NCBI GenBank assembly: GCA_028279185.1
Contig: JANQSS010000019.1
Span: forward strand, 62,001 to 126,000
From: Saprospiraceae bacterium
GTDB lineage: Bacteria > Bacteroidota > Bacteroidia > Chitinophagales > Saprospiraceae
Length of the DNA: 64,000 nucleotides
Direction: 5' to 3'
The translations under genes and the position numbers were made by a program. The notes under the pieces are model-generated. The model was given only the letters and a program-made list of their open reading frames with translations. It ran no database searches and was not told the origin of the DNA. Shown here one piece after another: positions 17,682 to 28,600 of this stretch (position 1 is its first letter; each line of letters opens with the position of its first letter).

Positions 17682-20612
17682 TCATTCCTCAACTATTGCT
17701 CCATAAACAATACTTTGGAGGCGGGGCCGATAATCATCTTTTCCTAATAGATTGTTTTCCATGCTGGGGTATGTTCGATTAGATAAAAAAACAAAAACCA
17801 GGTTATTCAACGGATCGGCCCAAGCACATGTTCCTGTAAAACCCAGATGTCCGAACGTCTTATAGGATGCTTCTGAAGCCATGTTCCCTTTTTTTGAAGG
17901 GTCCAGTTGTTTCATGTCAAAGCCTAGTCCCCGGCGTGTTTCTCCTTCGGGTCGGGCTGTAAATAACGAAACAGTCACCGGGTGAAAGTAACGTGTTCCA
18001 CCATAATAGCCACCGTTCAGTAGGTTTTGCATGAGTATACCAACTTCATATGCATTACTGAATAGACCAGCATGACCACTTACCCCGCCTCGCATTGCGG
18101 CACCCATATCATGCACATGACCTTGTAGCCTTTGATGCCGGAAATAGGTGTCTTCTTCTGTCGGAACGATTTCGCTTTGCGGCAGTTTTTGAAGCGGGTT
18201 GTACATCGTTCGATTTAACCCAAGAGGCAGGTAAAATTCTTCTGCTGTAAATTTATCTATTGGTTTTCCACTTACTTCCTTAACAATTCTATCTGCCAAA
18301 TAAAACCCCAAATCGCTATATCGATAACCCGGCGTATGTCGTAATTCAGATTCAAAAATATGGTGCCAAATAGAGTCTAAATAACTTTTATGCATATATA
18401 AGTCATTCGCTACTTCAAGTGTAAATGGTGTTTCTTTTTCTTTATTGTACCATTTTAAACTGGGTTTATTTTTAGCGTTCAGCGTGTTTTTATAAAAAGG
18501 AATCCATGGTTTTAATCGTGCTGAGTGAATCAGCATATCTTCTATAACGATTTCCTTTTTATCTGTTTTTTTTATTTCCGGAATATAGTTGCTAACGGGT
18601 TTAAAAACGCTAATTTTCCCTTTATCAAAAAGATCCATCAAGCTATATGTACTTGCAAGAATTTTGGTGATTGAAGCCAAGTCATACACATGGTGATTTT
18701 CAACTTTATTTTTTTTCTCGTAAGTGTGGTACCCATAAGCCCGTTGTACGACCACTTTTCCATCCTTAATTACCAGTATCTGCCCTCCGGGAGCAGCCTT
18801 CCTTTCTATGATTTCTGCCATGAGTGTGTCGAGTGCTTCTAGCCGGTTACTACTCATCCCAACGTCTTCAGGTTGTGCAAACCCAAGTCTGAACAATGAC
18901 GATGTGGCTCGTCCCTGGTTTCCGCGACTTTGAAGAGATGCAGTTACTGGCAATTTACCCGAAAATTCGCGTGCCCCCATCAAAGCCTGAGCCAGGAGGT
19001 TTTGCGTTTCATGGTCATCGTTGTATGCAACTACCGCAGATCCTATCTCATCAAAATATTGTAACGCATATGGGTTGCCAAAAAGAACGATCGTGACGTT
19101 CGTTTTATCGGCCAATTGTTTTACCCATGTAACATCTTCATGATAAATTCCAAAACCCTTCTTCGGTGAAGAAGACATGTCGTGAAAGGCGACTATTACA
19201 TGTTTTTTATTCCCTAGTTTTTGCATGAGCTTTTCCGTTCCACCGCCTTTGGATATACGATACATAGATTGAAGTCCATAGTGCTGCATGCGCCGCTGAA
19301 AGCTTGTTCGTTGATTTATTCCTATATCTAATAATGCAATGCCTTCCGTATTTTTTATTGGGATGAACCCTCTTTCATCTCTTGCCAAGGTGAGTGATTT
19401 TTCAAGTAGTTCTCTGTTTAGTTTCTGTGCGTAGGCAGAAAACAATTCATCCTCGAGGTTGTTGGTCGTTATTGGAATATAGTTTGTTAAACCAAGCCGG
19501 TACTTTGCGGCGAGTATTTTTTTTACACTTTCCGCCAGTCGATTTTCAGAAATTTTTCCATCAGTTAAATAGGCTTTAATTGCCTCTATCGCTTTGGGTA
19601 CGTCGACAGGAAGACAAAGAATATCGTTTCCAGCAGCGATAGCGATTGCTTCTGCTTCTCCCGCTTTATAATGCTTCGTTACTCCTTTCATTTCCATTGC
19701 ATCTGTAATAATCAAACCATCAAAACCCATTTGGTTTTTCAACAGATCAGTGATTGTTTTTTTTGATAGCGTAGTGGGTTTATTTTGCTCATTGTCGATG
19801 GCCGGTACATTCATGTGCGCAACCATGATGCTTTGAACACCGCGAGCAATCAAACGTTGAAACGGCCTTAGTTCAACGCTATCCAGTCGATTCATATCAT
19901 GATTTATAACAGGTAAGTCATAATGCGAATCCACATCTGTATCTCCATGCCCGGGAAAATGTTTTGCACATGCCATTACGCCCTCCTGCTGAAGTCCAAG
20001 CATATACATGGTGCCCTTTTCGGTTACATCACGTTGGCGTTCTCCAAACGATCGATCATTGATTACAGGATTGTTCTTATTATTATTTACGTCGATTACC
20101 GGGGCAAAATTGAGGTGTGTTCCTATACGGCGCAATTGTCTGCCAATTTCACGACCCATATTGTATATAAGTTCATTATCCTGTACTGCTCCTAATGCCA
20201 TTTGCTTTGGAAAACTCATGGCATCTTCTTTGTGCCGCATTCCTAACCCCCACTCAGCATCCATAGAAACTATCAAAGGTATTTTTGAACGAGATTGATA
20301 GTCATTCGTTAATTCCAATTGCCGTCTTGGTGTCCCTTGAAAAAAACAAAGAGAACCAACTTTATACTTCTCGATTAAATTCCTGACTTTTTCTTCATGC
20401 TCAAGGCCAAGGTCGGAGTGAGCTCTAATCATTATGAGTTGCCCAATTCGCTCATCGATAGTCAATGTTTGATAGATAGAGTCAGCCCAGGTTCTTGCTT
20501 GAGCACGGCCCAGGTTCTGCACATTGTCTTCTGATTGTACATCCGTTTTCGTATCTACCCTAAGAGCACATACGAGTATAAACGTGAGTATCGTTCTTGC
20601 AATTAATGACAT
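17682..20612 (-). CDS. GH3 beta-N-acetylhexosaminidase fused to a beta-lactamase-fold serine hydrolase
   Basis: 976 residues with an N-terminal signal segment. Residues about 40-385 are a GH3 domain with the NagZ signature KHFPGHGDTDVDSHYDLP and the nucleophile Asp in ITDAMEMKGV. A GH3 C-terminal alpha/beta domain follows (about 400-570). Residues about 590-975 are a beta-lactamase-fold domain with the SxxK tetrad SITK, a YSD in place of YxN, and a GHAGLF loop. The pairing suggests stepwise breakdown or recycling of peptidoglycan in the periplasm. This fusion is known in Bacteroidota, and the second domain may act on stem peptides or an ester. It may be co-transcribed with the downstream aquaporin. 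Confidence 0.9.
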   Translation of the reverse strand: MSLIARTILTFILVCALRVDTKTDVQSEDNVQNLGRAQARTWADSIYQTLTIDERIGQLIMIRAHSDLGLEHEEKVRNLIEKYKVGSLCFFQGTPRRQLELTNDYQSRSKIPLIVSMDAEWGLGMRHKEDAMSFPKQMALGAVQDNELIYNMGREIGRQLRRIGTHLNFAPVIDVNNNKNNPVINDRSFGERQRDVTEKGTMYMLGLQQEGVMACAKHFPGHGDTDVDSHYDLPVINHDMNRLDSVELRPFQRLIARGVQSIMVAHMNVPAIDNEQNKPTTLSKKTITDLLKNQMGFDGLIITDAMEMKGVTKHYKAGEAEAIAIAAGNDILCLPVDVPKAIEAIKAYLTDGKISENRLAESVKKILAAKYRLGLTNYIPITTNNLEDELFSAYAQKLNRELLEKSLTLARDERGFIPIKNTEGIALLDIGINQRTSFQRRMQHYGLQSMYRISKGGGTEKLMQKLGNKKHVIVAFHDMSSSPKKGFGIYHEDVTWVKQLADKTNVTIVLFGNPYALQYFDEIGSAVVAYNDDHETQNLLAQALMGAREFSGKLPVTASLQSRGNQGRATSSLFRLGFAQPEDVGMSSNRLEALDTLMAEIIERKAAPGGQILVIKDGKVVVQRAYGYHTYEKKNKVENHHVYDLASITKILASTYSLMDLFDKGKISVFKPVSNYIPEIKKTDKKEIVIEDMLIHSARLKPWIPFYKNTLNAKNKPSLKWYNKEKETPFTLEVANDLYMHKSYLDSIWHHIFESELRHTPGYRYSDLGFYLADRIVKEVSGKPIDKFTAEEFYLPLGLNRTMYNPLQKLPQSEIVPTEEDTYFRHQRLQGHVHDMGAAMRGGVSGHAGLFSNAYEVGILMQNLLNGGYYGGTRYFHPVTVSLFTARPEGETRRGLGFDMKQLDPSKKGNMASEASYKTFGHLGFTGTCAWADPLNNLVFVFLSNRTYPSMENNLLGKDDYRPRLQSIVYGAIVEE

Positions 20613-20640
20613 CTCTAAGGATAACGTATGAATAGATGCG

Positions 20641-22530
20641 TTAATTTGGGTTTTCTAATTCTTCTGCTTTGGCCAATACTTTGTCTCTTTCCTCTAATTG
20701 GCCATTATGATGAAACGCTGTACCCAAGAGTTTCCAATATTCTGGGTTATTTGGACGTTCATCGATCAGCTTGCTAAAATATTCAATTGACTTGCTATGC
20801 GTACCTTTTAGGCCATAAGCCACACCCAAAAGCCTCAGGGTTTCCGGGTTTTTTTTATCCATTGCATGCGCTTGTTTAAGATAGTTCAACGCGGTATCTA
20901 TATCTCCTTTTTTTTCACCAAAATAACGTCCGGCAGCACGAAGTGCAATCTGTTTATTGTTCTTGGCTTCTTTATATGCAGGGTCGAGTCGCAGGGCATT
21001 TTCATAGGAAGTCAATGCCTCTTTGAATTCTTCTTTATACAAATGACCGTTTCCTTTCAATAAATGTGCATTTTTATATCGGGGATGTATTCGTATGGCG
21101 TTGGCCGCATGCTGGATTGCTTCTTCCATTTTAGCTTTCTTTTGATCTACGTTTTGCAAAGTCTCGTATTGAGCAATTAAACTGCCGGCTGCTGCATTTT
21201 GCAATTTTGCACTATTCGGTGCTGCCTTTACATCGGTTTGGAACAACAAATAATTATTTTTCCATACAGTATTTCTACTTATGGACTTAATAGAATTTAA
21301 AATGACTAAAAGAGCCAATAATATGACTGCTATATTTTTATTTTTTCGCTTCAATAAACTCAAGCCGAATGCCGCTCCTATGCAAAACCCTATCGATGGA
21401 AAAAATAAAAATCGTTCTGACATCGTCGTACCTACCGGGAATGCAATATTAGATGTGATTGATATTGCAATTAAATAAAATAAGACTGCATAGGCAACCA
21501 CATTTCGCTCTCGAAGCTTCCATAATGCCCACAACCCCACAGCAACATGTGTCACCAGGGATATCCATGGAATAAGGCTTTCCATGTTGATAACCGGAAT
21601 ATGCCTTGGATAATAATCATGAATAAGTGGATGAGGAAATACGAGAAGTTTAATGTAATTAAATAGACAGAAGAGTATTGTACCAAGGCGTTCTGAAAAA
21701 GAAAACGGTACAAGCGCATTTCCGTCGTACTTCAAAAAAGGATTGTTGAGTAATTCTTTTGGTGCTTCGACACCAATTGATGATCCTAGCACAGCATAAC
21801 GTAAACCAAAATACAGCATAAATACAGCTAACAATGCCACGGGGTGTTTCCAGGAAAATGTAATTTTTTCATTTTTGCTTGTCATCCAAAGTGTCATGGG
21901 CGCAATGGCCAATAACGTGATCGTATTTTCTTTAGCCAGGAGGGACAAAAAGAAAGCCATGCAGGCGAAGATGCCAAACTTTACACGCTGCGTCGACTGC
22001 CATTTAATCAGGTAAATAAGGCAGAGAATTGCTCCAATAGATGATAATATTTCATCGGCACCCTTCACATTTGCTACGACTTCAGTGTGCACAGCATGTG
22101 CGGTGAATAATAGGGTGGCAGCAAACGCAATAAAATTATGCTCTTTCAGGCTTACTCGCTTAAAAAATAGATTCAAGAGCTGGAAGAGTAGCAAACAGCA
22201 CGTAGCGTACAAAATGATGTTCACAAGGTGAAAAATAAATGGGCTGTTTCCAACAACTTGATATAGCAACGCGAAGAGCATCGGACTCAGTGGTCTATAT
22301 CGTCCTCCGGCAACAAGCTGTGATTTTGAGTCATCCTTGAAAAACCCGTGAAACGTATCTTTTGTTAGCAGCCCTTTCCAACCCGACAGTCCTTGCGTCG
22401 TATACATGTTGTCCTTGATCACTATGGCATCGTCAAGCGTAAAATCATGGCTTAACGTATTGGCATACAATACAAACGCCATTATAAAAACTATCCAACC
22501 TTTAGGTACTGACCTAATCCGTTCAGACAT
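20641..22530 (-). CDS. TMTC-like multi-pass membrane protein with C-terminal TPR repeats
   Basis: 629 residues. Roughly ten hydrophobic helices fill residues 10-420, with the acidic first loop LSHDFTLDDAIVIKDN that resembles the catalytic DD loop of GT-C mannosyltransferases of the TMTC/PMT kind. Residues about 440-625 hold four or five tetratricopeptide repeats (NAHLLKGNGHLYKEEFKEAL, LRLDPAYKEAKNN, ALNYLKQAHAMDKKNPETL, EYFSKLIDERPNNPEYWK). The likely role is glycosylation of exported proteins using a lipid-linked sugar, with TPRs outside; donor and acceptor are unknown. It is the first gene of a minus-strand run continuing through the GH3 fusion. Confidence 0.75.
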   Translation of the reverse strand: MSERIRSVPKGWIVFIMAFVLYANTLSHDFTLDDAIVIKDNMYTTQGLSGWKGLLTKDTFHGFFKDDSKSQLVAGGRYRPLSPMLFALLYQVVGNSPFIFHLVNIILYATCCLLLFQLLNLFFKRVSLKEHNFIAFAATLLFTAHAVHTEVVANVKGADEILSSIGAILCLIYLIKWQSTQRVKFGIFACMAFFLSLLAKENTITLLAIAPMTLWMTSKNEKITFSWKHPVALLAVFMLYFGLRYAVLGSSIGVEAPKELLNNPFLKYDGNALVPFSFSERLGTILFCLFNYIKLLVFPHPLIHDYYPRHIPVINMESLIPWISLVTHVAVGLWALWKLRERNVVAYAVLFYLIAISITSNIAFPVGTTMSERFLFFPSIGFCIGAAFGLSLLKRKNKNIAVILLALLVILNSIKSISRNTVWKNNYLLFQTDVKAAPNSAKLQNAAAGSLIAQYETLQNVDQKKAKMEEAIQHAANAIRIHPRYKNAHLLKGNGHLYKEEFKEALTSYENALRLDPAYKEAKNNKQIALRAAGRYFGEKKGDIDTALNYLKQAHAMDKKNPETLRLLGVAYGLKGTHSKSIEYFSKLIDERPNNPEYWKLLGTAFHHNGQLEERDKVLAKAEELENPN

Positions 22531-23034
22531 GTATTGATCGCTGTTTTATAACATTATACAAATTAAATAAAATGCTAATATAAAAAACTCCATTGACTCC
22601 TTCTGTCATCAGGTATTTGTGGGTCTGATACAAAATGGACAACCTCATACGACTCTGGGCAAGGACTTGTTTTTTCACAAATCTCTGCTTCCCAACCTAT
22701 TTCGTTATAGCGAATACCTCTCCACTAAAGTCTCAATACTTTTCAGGTGGCAATGATAAAAATGCGAGAAATACAGGTTCCTTGTTTTATAAACATGCTC
22801 TTATATTTTTCAATCGCAGTCGACGTTTAAAATATGGCGTGCAAATGGCATTTTGAATAAAACAATGAGAAGTTGAACGTCGCGTTCTTTTAAAATTTTC
22901 TTATGCACGACAATTCAAGTACATGCCTCATTTTTTTTGTTTATTTTTTTCACCTGTTTAAAGACGTGGTCATGGTAAAAAATATAATGCTCGGACAATG
23001 AGTTTTCTAATGAAACGTCGTAAAAGTGCATATT
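22531..23034. other. Intergenic gap without recognised gene
   Basis: 504 bases between two minus-strand genes. The reading frame at 22635-22856 (73 codons, plus strand) has no family resemblance and looks random. The part next to 22530 is AT-rich and should carry the TMTC-like gene's promoter, but no clean -33/-7 pair was found. No hairpin with a T-run was seen. Confidence 0.5.
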
Positions 23035-24240
23035 TTATAAATCCAACTCGATTCCTTTTCTCATTATATTAGATAATATTTCTGCTTGTCCGAACATATC
23101 TTCGATATTTAAACTGTTCGTCATAACTACATAGCTTTTATTCGTCGGCGGGTGATAGCGCATGATGGTCATAAATGCTTTGCGCACACCATCATGACCA
23201 TGACCGATATCCGGTGGATGCATCCCACAACCAAGGCCATAAATATGGTTAAACTCACCCGTTTCTAAACCATCTGTCATTTGCGCTAGAAGGTCGGCGT
23301 TCAATATTTCATTTGTACCCCAGAGATAATAAGCCCACTTGGCCAGATCATGTACAGTAGTCGTGATGTTTCCATCGGCCTGTGCAAGGGACAGGTTGTC
23401 GAAGTCACCAGAAATTACCTCCGAGTCATTAATTCTGAGATAACAAGGAATGGCTGGCTCTGGCACATATCCTTTACCACTCATATCAAATGTCGTTTCC
23501 GATAATTTGAATGGGACTATAAATTCCTTTGTTTTGAATTCGTGCAAAGGAAGACCAGAAACCCTTTCTACGATGACAGAAAGCAAATGATATCCGGTAT
23601 TCGAATAATGCATTGAGGCATTTGGCTCAAAATAGTTCAATTGGTGTTTTGCAACCGGTTCAATAAGCTCTCTAACATCAAAAGCATACGTTTCACCCTT
23701 TAGGTCGGAAAGATAGTCGGTGTAGCGCTGTCCGGCATATGGTGCATTCAGGCTATCTGGCATATTGGAATTGGTGACATCAAAAACTCCGGCACGGTGA
23801 TTCAACAAAAGCCGTATGGTAATCGCTGATTTATATGGAATATCAAATAGAGCATTATTTGGTAAATAGCCTTCGGCTTTACCTGGCATTTTGTCTGTAA
23901 GCTTATCATCTATATTTAATAGTCCGCGCTGGTGCAAGAGCAAGATGGCGGCGGCAGTTGAAGTTTTCGTCGTACTCGCCCCTCGAATATGCCAATTTTC
24001 ATTGACCGTTGGCCCAAATCCATATTGATAATATGCTGAACCTTCTTTGCCATATGTTGCAAATTGGATTCCTGGTTTATTTTCGCCGTACAATTCTCTA
24101 TACGGTTCCATTTGGGTTTCGACGTATTTTATAAACTTTTCTTTGTTATTTTGAACTCTACTTTTATGTATACAACTTATGTTGAACTGCACAATTACAA
24201 GAGCGGTTAACAGATAAAGTAAAAGTGACTTTTTTGCCAT
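23035..24240 (-). CDS. Beta-lactamase-fold serine hydrolase lipoprotein
   Basis: The frame extends to 24306, but the ATG at 24240 begins a proper lipoprotein signal (MAKKSLLLYLLTALVIVQFNISC), giving 401 residues. The active site has the SxxK as STTKTS, the second motif YSNTGYHLL, and a C-terminal GHGHDGVR in place of KTG. This is the class C beta-lactamase/D-aminopeptidase family (PF00144), usually esterases or peptidases in Bacteroidota rather than resistance enzymes. It follows a related hydrolase on the same strand after a 128-base gap. The substrate is unknown. Confidence 0.85.
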   Translation of the reverse strand: MAKKSLLLYLLTALVIVQFNISCIHKSRVQNNKEKFIKYVETQMEPYRELYGENKPGIQFATYGKEGSAYYQYGFGPTVNENWHIRGASTTKTSTAAAILLLHQRGLLNIDDKLTDKMPGKAEGYLPNNALFDIPYKSAITIRLLLNHRAGVFDVTNSNMPDSLNAPYAGQRYTDYLSDLKGETYAFDVRELIEPVAKHQLNYFEPNASMHYSNTGYHLLSVIVERVSGLPLHEFKTKEFIVPFKLSETTFDMSGKGYVPEPAIPCYLRINDSEVISGDFDNLSLAQADGNITTTVHDLAKWAYYLWGTNEILNADLLAQMTDGLETGEFNHIYGLGCGMHPPDIGHGHDGVRKAFMTIMRYHPPTNKSYVVMTNSLNIEDMFGQAEILSNIMRKGIELDL

Positions 24241-24368
24241 GTTCAATATTGCAAAATTCTTGATTAGTGTGTTTGTTTTTCTAACACTGCTCTTGGCCGT
24301 CTTCACTAAAATTTAAGCCCTCTTTTTGGCGACTTAGTTTGAAATTATGTCTTTTATTGATTGTCTTT

Positions 24369-25604
24369 TTAATTTGAGTCGTATAATATTGGGGTTATTT
24401 TTTTGACAATTGCATTAGCTGGTCCCTCTCCGTTGATACCTCCTTGTAAGTTTGTCAAAACGACGACTGTGATATCTCGCTGAGGGTCGTACCCCATAAA
24501 AGACTGAAACCCGGGCAGTGACCCATCATGTCCGATCAACGGGCCGAATTTTGCCAGGGCTAGTCCATAGCTGACACCCCCAGGTTTGCTGGCATTTGCG
24601 GGTTGTAAACTTTCTAGACGTATGGCTTGTAATTGGTCTGATAACAATCCGCCACCAACTAACATTTTGACATAGTTTGCCAAATCCACTACTGTTGAAA
24701 TACCCGCTCCGGCGGCCCATGCCCAAGATGGATTCATGTGTGTTACGTCATTGGGCATCAATTTATTTGATCTTGCTGCTTCCTGATCGATGTCACTTAA
24801 TGCGAATCCTTTGAGTGTTGAAACATTACTTCCGTATAAATAGCCGTGGGCATAAGGTTCTGGGATACGCGCATCAGTAACGTCTGGCATAACTGAGTGA
24901 TTCATCCCTGCTCTTGAAAAAATTCGTTCCTTGAATACCTCACTCAAATTTTTTCCTATAATTTTTTCAATGATTAATCCCGCGATAATTGTATTTGTGT
25001 TAGAATAATGATATCCTTTCTCGGGATCAAAGTAAGGCTCATTTTCAAATGCAATTTCTAGCAATTCCTTCTGATTCCATGCTTTATCCGGCTGATCATC
25101 AAGAATTGCATTGAACATTTCCAATTCACTGTAATTAAATAGGCCGCTTCGCATATTAAGTATCTGAGCAATTGAAATATTCTGTCCGTTAGGTATACTA
25201 TCAAGATATTTCGAGATAACATCATCGAGCGAAATTCGACCTTCATCCACCAACTGCAGCATTGCTGTTCCTGTCCAAGTTTTTGTATTCGAGCCGATGC
25301 GAAAATGATCCTCAACGGTGACTGCTTCTTTAAATTCAACATCGCGACTACCGAATGCTTCAATCCACTCTTGGTCACCTTTTCGTATCAGTACAACGGC
25401 TCCGGGTGTTAAGGTCTCCTTGAGAACAACACGTATCGACTCTTTCAACGCTTCTTCGTCAAATGAATTTAAGTTTTCCGCTACCCTTTTCGACGAACCA
25501 ATTTTATTTCTCTCATTACCACAGGAAAAGACTAAGAAGCTCGCCAATATTACTATAGCGATCTGCGCAATTAAACTTCTACATGTTTTGCTTATTAACT
25601 TCAC
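24369..25604 (-). CDS. Beta-lactamase-fold serine hydrolase lipoprotein
   Basis: 411 residues from a GTG. A lipoprotein signal ends at LVFSC. The catalytic SxxK is in IGSNTKTWTG, the Tyr motif is YSNTNTIIAGLI, and the third motif is GHDGSLPGF (HxG type). It is in the same PF00144 family as the next gene downstream, but the two have clearly diverged, so this is not a recent duplication. It begins 26 bases after the stop of the giant SprB-repeat gene and may be the last gene of that operon, though no functional link is established. Confidence 0.87.
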   Translation of the reverse strand: MKLISKTCRSLIAQIAIVILASFLVFSCGNERNKIGSSKRVAENLNSFDEEALKESIRVVLKETLTPGAVVLIRKGDQEWIEAFGSRDVEFKEAVTVEDHFRIGSNTKTWTGTAMLQLVDEGRISLDDVISKYLDSIPNGQNISIAQILNMRSGLFNYSELEMFNAILDDQPDKAWNQKELLEIAFENEPYFDPEKGYHYSNTNTIIAGLIIEKIIGKNLSEVFKERIFSRAGMNHSVMPDVTDARIPEPYAHGYLYGSNVSTLKGFALSDIDQEAARSNKLMPNDVTHMNPSWAWAAGAGISTVVDLANYVKMLVGGGLLSDQLQAIRLESLQPANASKPGGVSYGLALAKFGPLIGHDGSLPGFQSFMGYDPQRDITVVVLTNLQGGINGEGPANAIVKKITPILYDSN

Positions 25605-25630
25605 AATTATTCGTTTTTCAAAAATGTCAA

Positions 25631-28600
25631 TTATTGCGTGATTTTAATCAGTGGTTTACTTACCGAATCACGACCAGCGGTGACCCTAATAATATATGAT
25701 CCTGCAGATAACCCTGTTGTCGCAAACTCGTGTTTAAGAATTTGCTTCTGAACGTATTGCACTTTCTCGATTAATTTTCCTGTTGTGGAAAATAATTCAA
25801 CCAGAATATCATCTTTTTGATTTAATCCAATAACAGCGTAAAATTGATCAACAGTTGGGTTTGGGAATAATTCGAATTCGTTAATCACAGTCACCTCAGG
25901 AGGAGAAGGGAGTGTTGGTCCGGGTGCACCTGATCGTGTATTAATTATTCGGATTGTTTTTGTTAACGAATCAATGCAACTTCCATTATCTACGATTAAG
26001 GTCACATCATAAAGACTTTCTGCTTCATTTGGATTGTTCTCATAAATGAACTGTGGGTCAGGATCCGAACTGACTCTTCCACGCTCGTCTCCAAAATGCC
26101 ACTCCCAACTTGTTGGGATAGGGTAACTTAAATCTATAAACTGGACCGTATCTCCCGCTTTCACGGGCGATGCAGCCAAGAACCTCGCCCTCAACATTTC
26201 CGCTGCCATTTCAACAGTGGCAGCAGACGTTACCTCACAGCCTTGATTGTCGATAATCGTCACCTGGTAGTTACCTGGTTCCAGTCCTTCGACGACTTCA
26301 TCTATATCGTCACCTGTTGACCAGCGATACGAATAAGGGGCAGTCCCCCCCATGGTGATAGCACGGATGGTTCCACCACTTTGCTCGTCACAGCCCGAAC
26401 CTTCTACCTCAAGTATGACTGACAGTTCTGAAGGCTCTTCCATCATTGTATCTGCCGAGACGAAGCAATCGTTGGCATCTGTTACCTCCAATTCGTATAT
26501 TCCTGAGAATAAGACTTCTATTTCAGGTTCATCATCTCCTGTGTTCCATTCATAAAAATATGGTTCCGTTCCACCTTGGATATCAGCGGTGATTGATCCA
26601 TCTTCGGCTCCATGACAGCTAATGGGCAATGCATTTAATATGATTGATAGCTCCGGCGGTTGAGTAATGTTTATGCTGGTAACTAAGGTGCTGTCTACTG
26701 CATCTGTTACCGTGATGGCATATGTGGCCGCTATAATGTCGAGCAGGTCTTCGGTTTTCTCCCCGGTAGACCATTCATATTCATAAGGTGCCGTACCTCC
26801 TTTGACTGTAATATCAATATAGCCGTCGTCAAAGCCAAAACAAGAGACATTTCCACTATCAATTTGTATCGTTAGTGGAGGTCCACTTCCAAAACTATGT
26901 TGAATGTAGGTAGAGTCAACCAATGCGCACCCCGCTTGATCGATAACAATGACTTCATACCACCCTTCTGATAGGTTTGTGATTTCGTTCGACAAGGCTC
27001 CGTTTGACCAGACCGTACTGTATGGGGCCTGTCCTCCTTGTACGACACAACTTATCTCTCCATCAGATCCACCAACAACTGAAAGTCCTTTAACCGTCTT
27101 GTTGATTGATAGAGGTAGGCGGTCGTCTAGCTCGATAGTAAGAGTTGCTTGGCAAGAAAACTCATCTGACACAGTGACGTTATAAGTCCCCGCTATTAGG
27201 TCGTGAACCTCAGGTCCTGAATGTCCTGTCGACCACTCGAACTGATAGGGCGGTATACCTCCGAAGGCGAACAATTTAATACCTCCGGAGGCAGATCCCG
27301 AGCACTGGATTTCATCTATTTCCGTTTCAACTCTGATGCTATCGAATTGATAGACCTCTTCTGTTACCGATATGTTCCTCCCTTCTGCATCCGAAATATT
27401 AGCAGTAAAGGTTCCAGCCGCTACTGCGACCAGGTTTTCTGTGGTATCACCTGTAGACCACAAAATAGAATAGGGAGGTTGTCCGCCCTGGACACTAAGG
27501 CTAATCTGTCCGATGTTTGTCGCCCCACATGTATTATGAGTACGTGTTGTGTGCGCATTAAGAGAAGCCACTTGTTCTAACCTGAATAATTGAACACGGG
27601 TACATCCGTTGTCATCTGTAACGGTTAATATGTATTCTCCTTCATTTAAATCTTCAATCATTGCGGTTCGCTGACCACTGGACCATTCATATCGATAGGG
27701 GGGTTGTCCACCCTGAACATCAACGGTGATTTGACCAAGCTCGCTGAAATCACTCAATGGACTATAAGAGCTTTGCTCAAGGGTTAATCCCTCAGCGGCC
27801 AGTATAGTCAATGTGTCAAACACCTGACAGCCGTATATGCTCGTCATGCTGAAAGGATAGTTCCCTGGCGCCAAATCTGTGCGTTGCCACATTTCTGTCA
27901 GGTTGGGTTCGACTTGTCCATCGAATATTAAGTCAAAAGCCTCTTCTCCGGCTATGTGCGTTACTGCACTTCCATTATTTGCTCCAGCACATTGTTCAGG
28001 CGTAATTACCGTTCCATAGCTGATGGCATGAACTGAAGATATTGGAATGTCTACAATTGTATCTCGGTCTACCGCATCCGTTATCGTGAGCGAATAAATT
28101 CCTGTGGTAATGGATTCGATATTAGGATTTGTCTCACCAGTTGACCACAAATAAGTGAATGGACCTTCTCCGTGAGAAACGGTTACATCAATTCGTCCAT
28201 CCGCAGATTCTGGGCAAGTGGGTGACGTTGTGTGGATCCTTAAATTAAAAGATGGGGCCTCTTGCACCTTGAATGTAGCTACCTGCTGACAACCTACGTC
28301 GTCTGTCACGGAGAGACTATATTGCCCTTTCGACAGATTGAATAAATTCATTGAAGTTTCACCAGTGTTCCATAGTAAATCATAAGGTGGGGAACCTCCG
28401 GAAATAGTGGATTCTATAGAGCCGTCCAAAGCATTTGTCATACTTTCCGGACTAATTATTGCTTGAATTTCAATGCGGTTTAGTTCAGCTAAAGAAAAAT
28501 CGATTTGCGCTAGGCATCCGCGTTGATCGCGTATATCAACAGAATAAGACCCTCCGTCGGCCCAAGCTAAGTTTCCAATAGTCGACAATCCGTCAGACCA

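Noticed and set aside
22635-22856. 73-codon plus-strand reading frame in a gap
   Set aside because: No family resemblance, no promoter or operon context; consistent with a random open frame.
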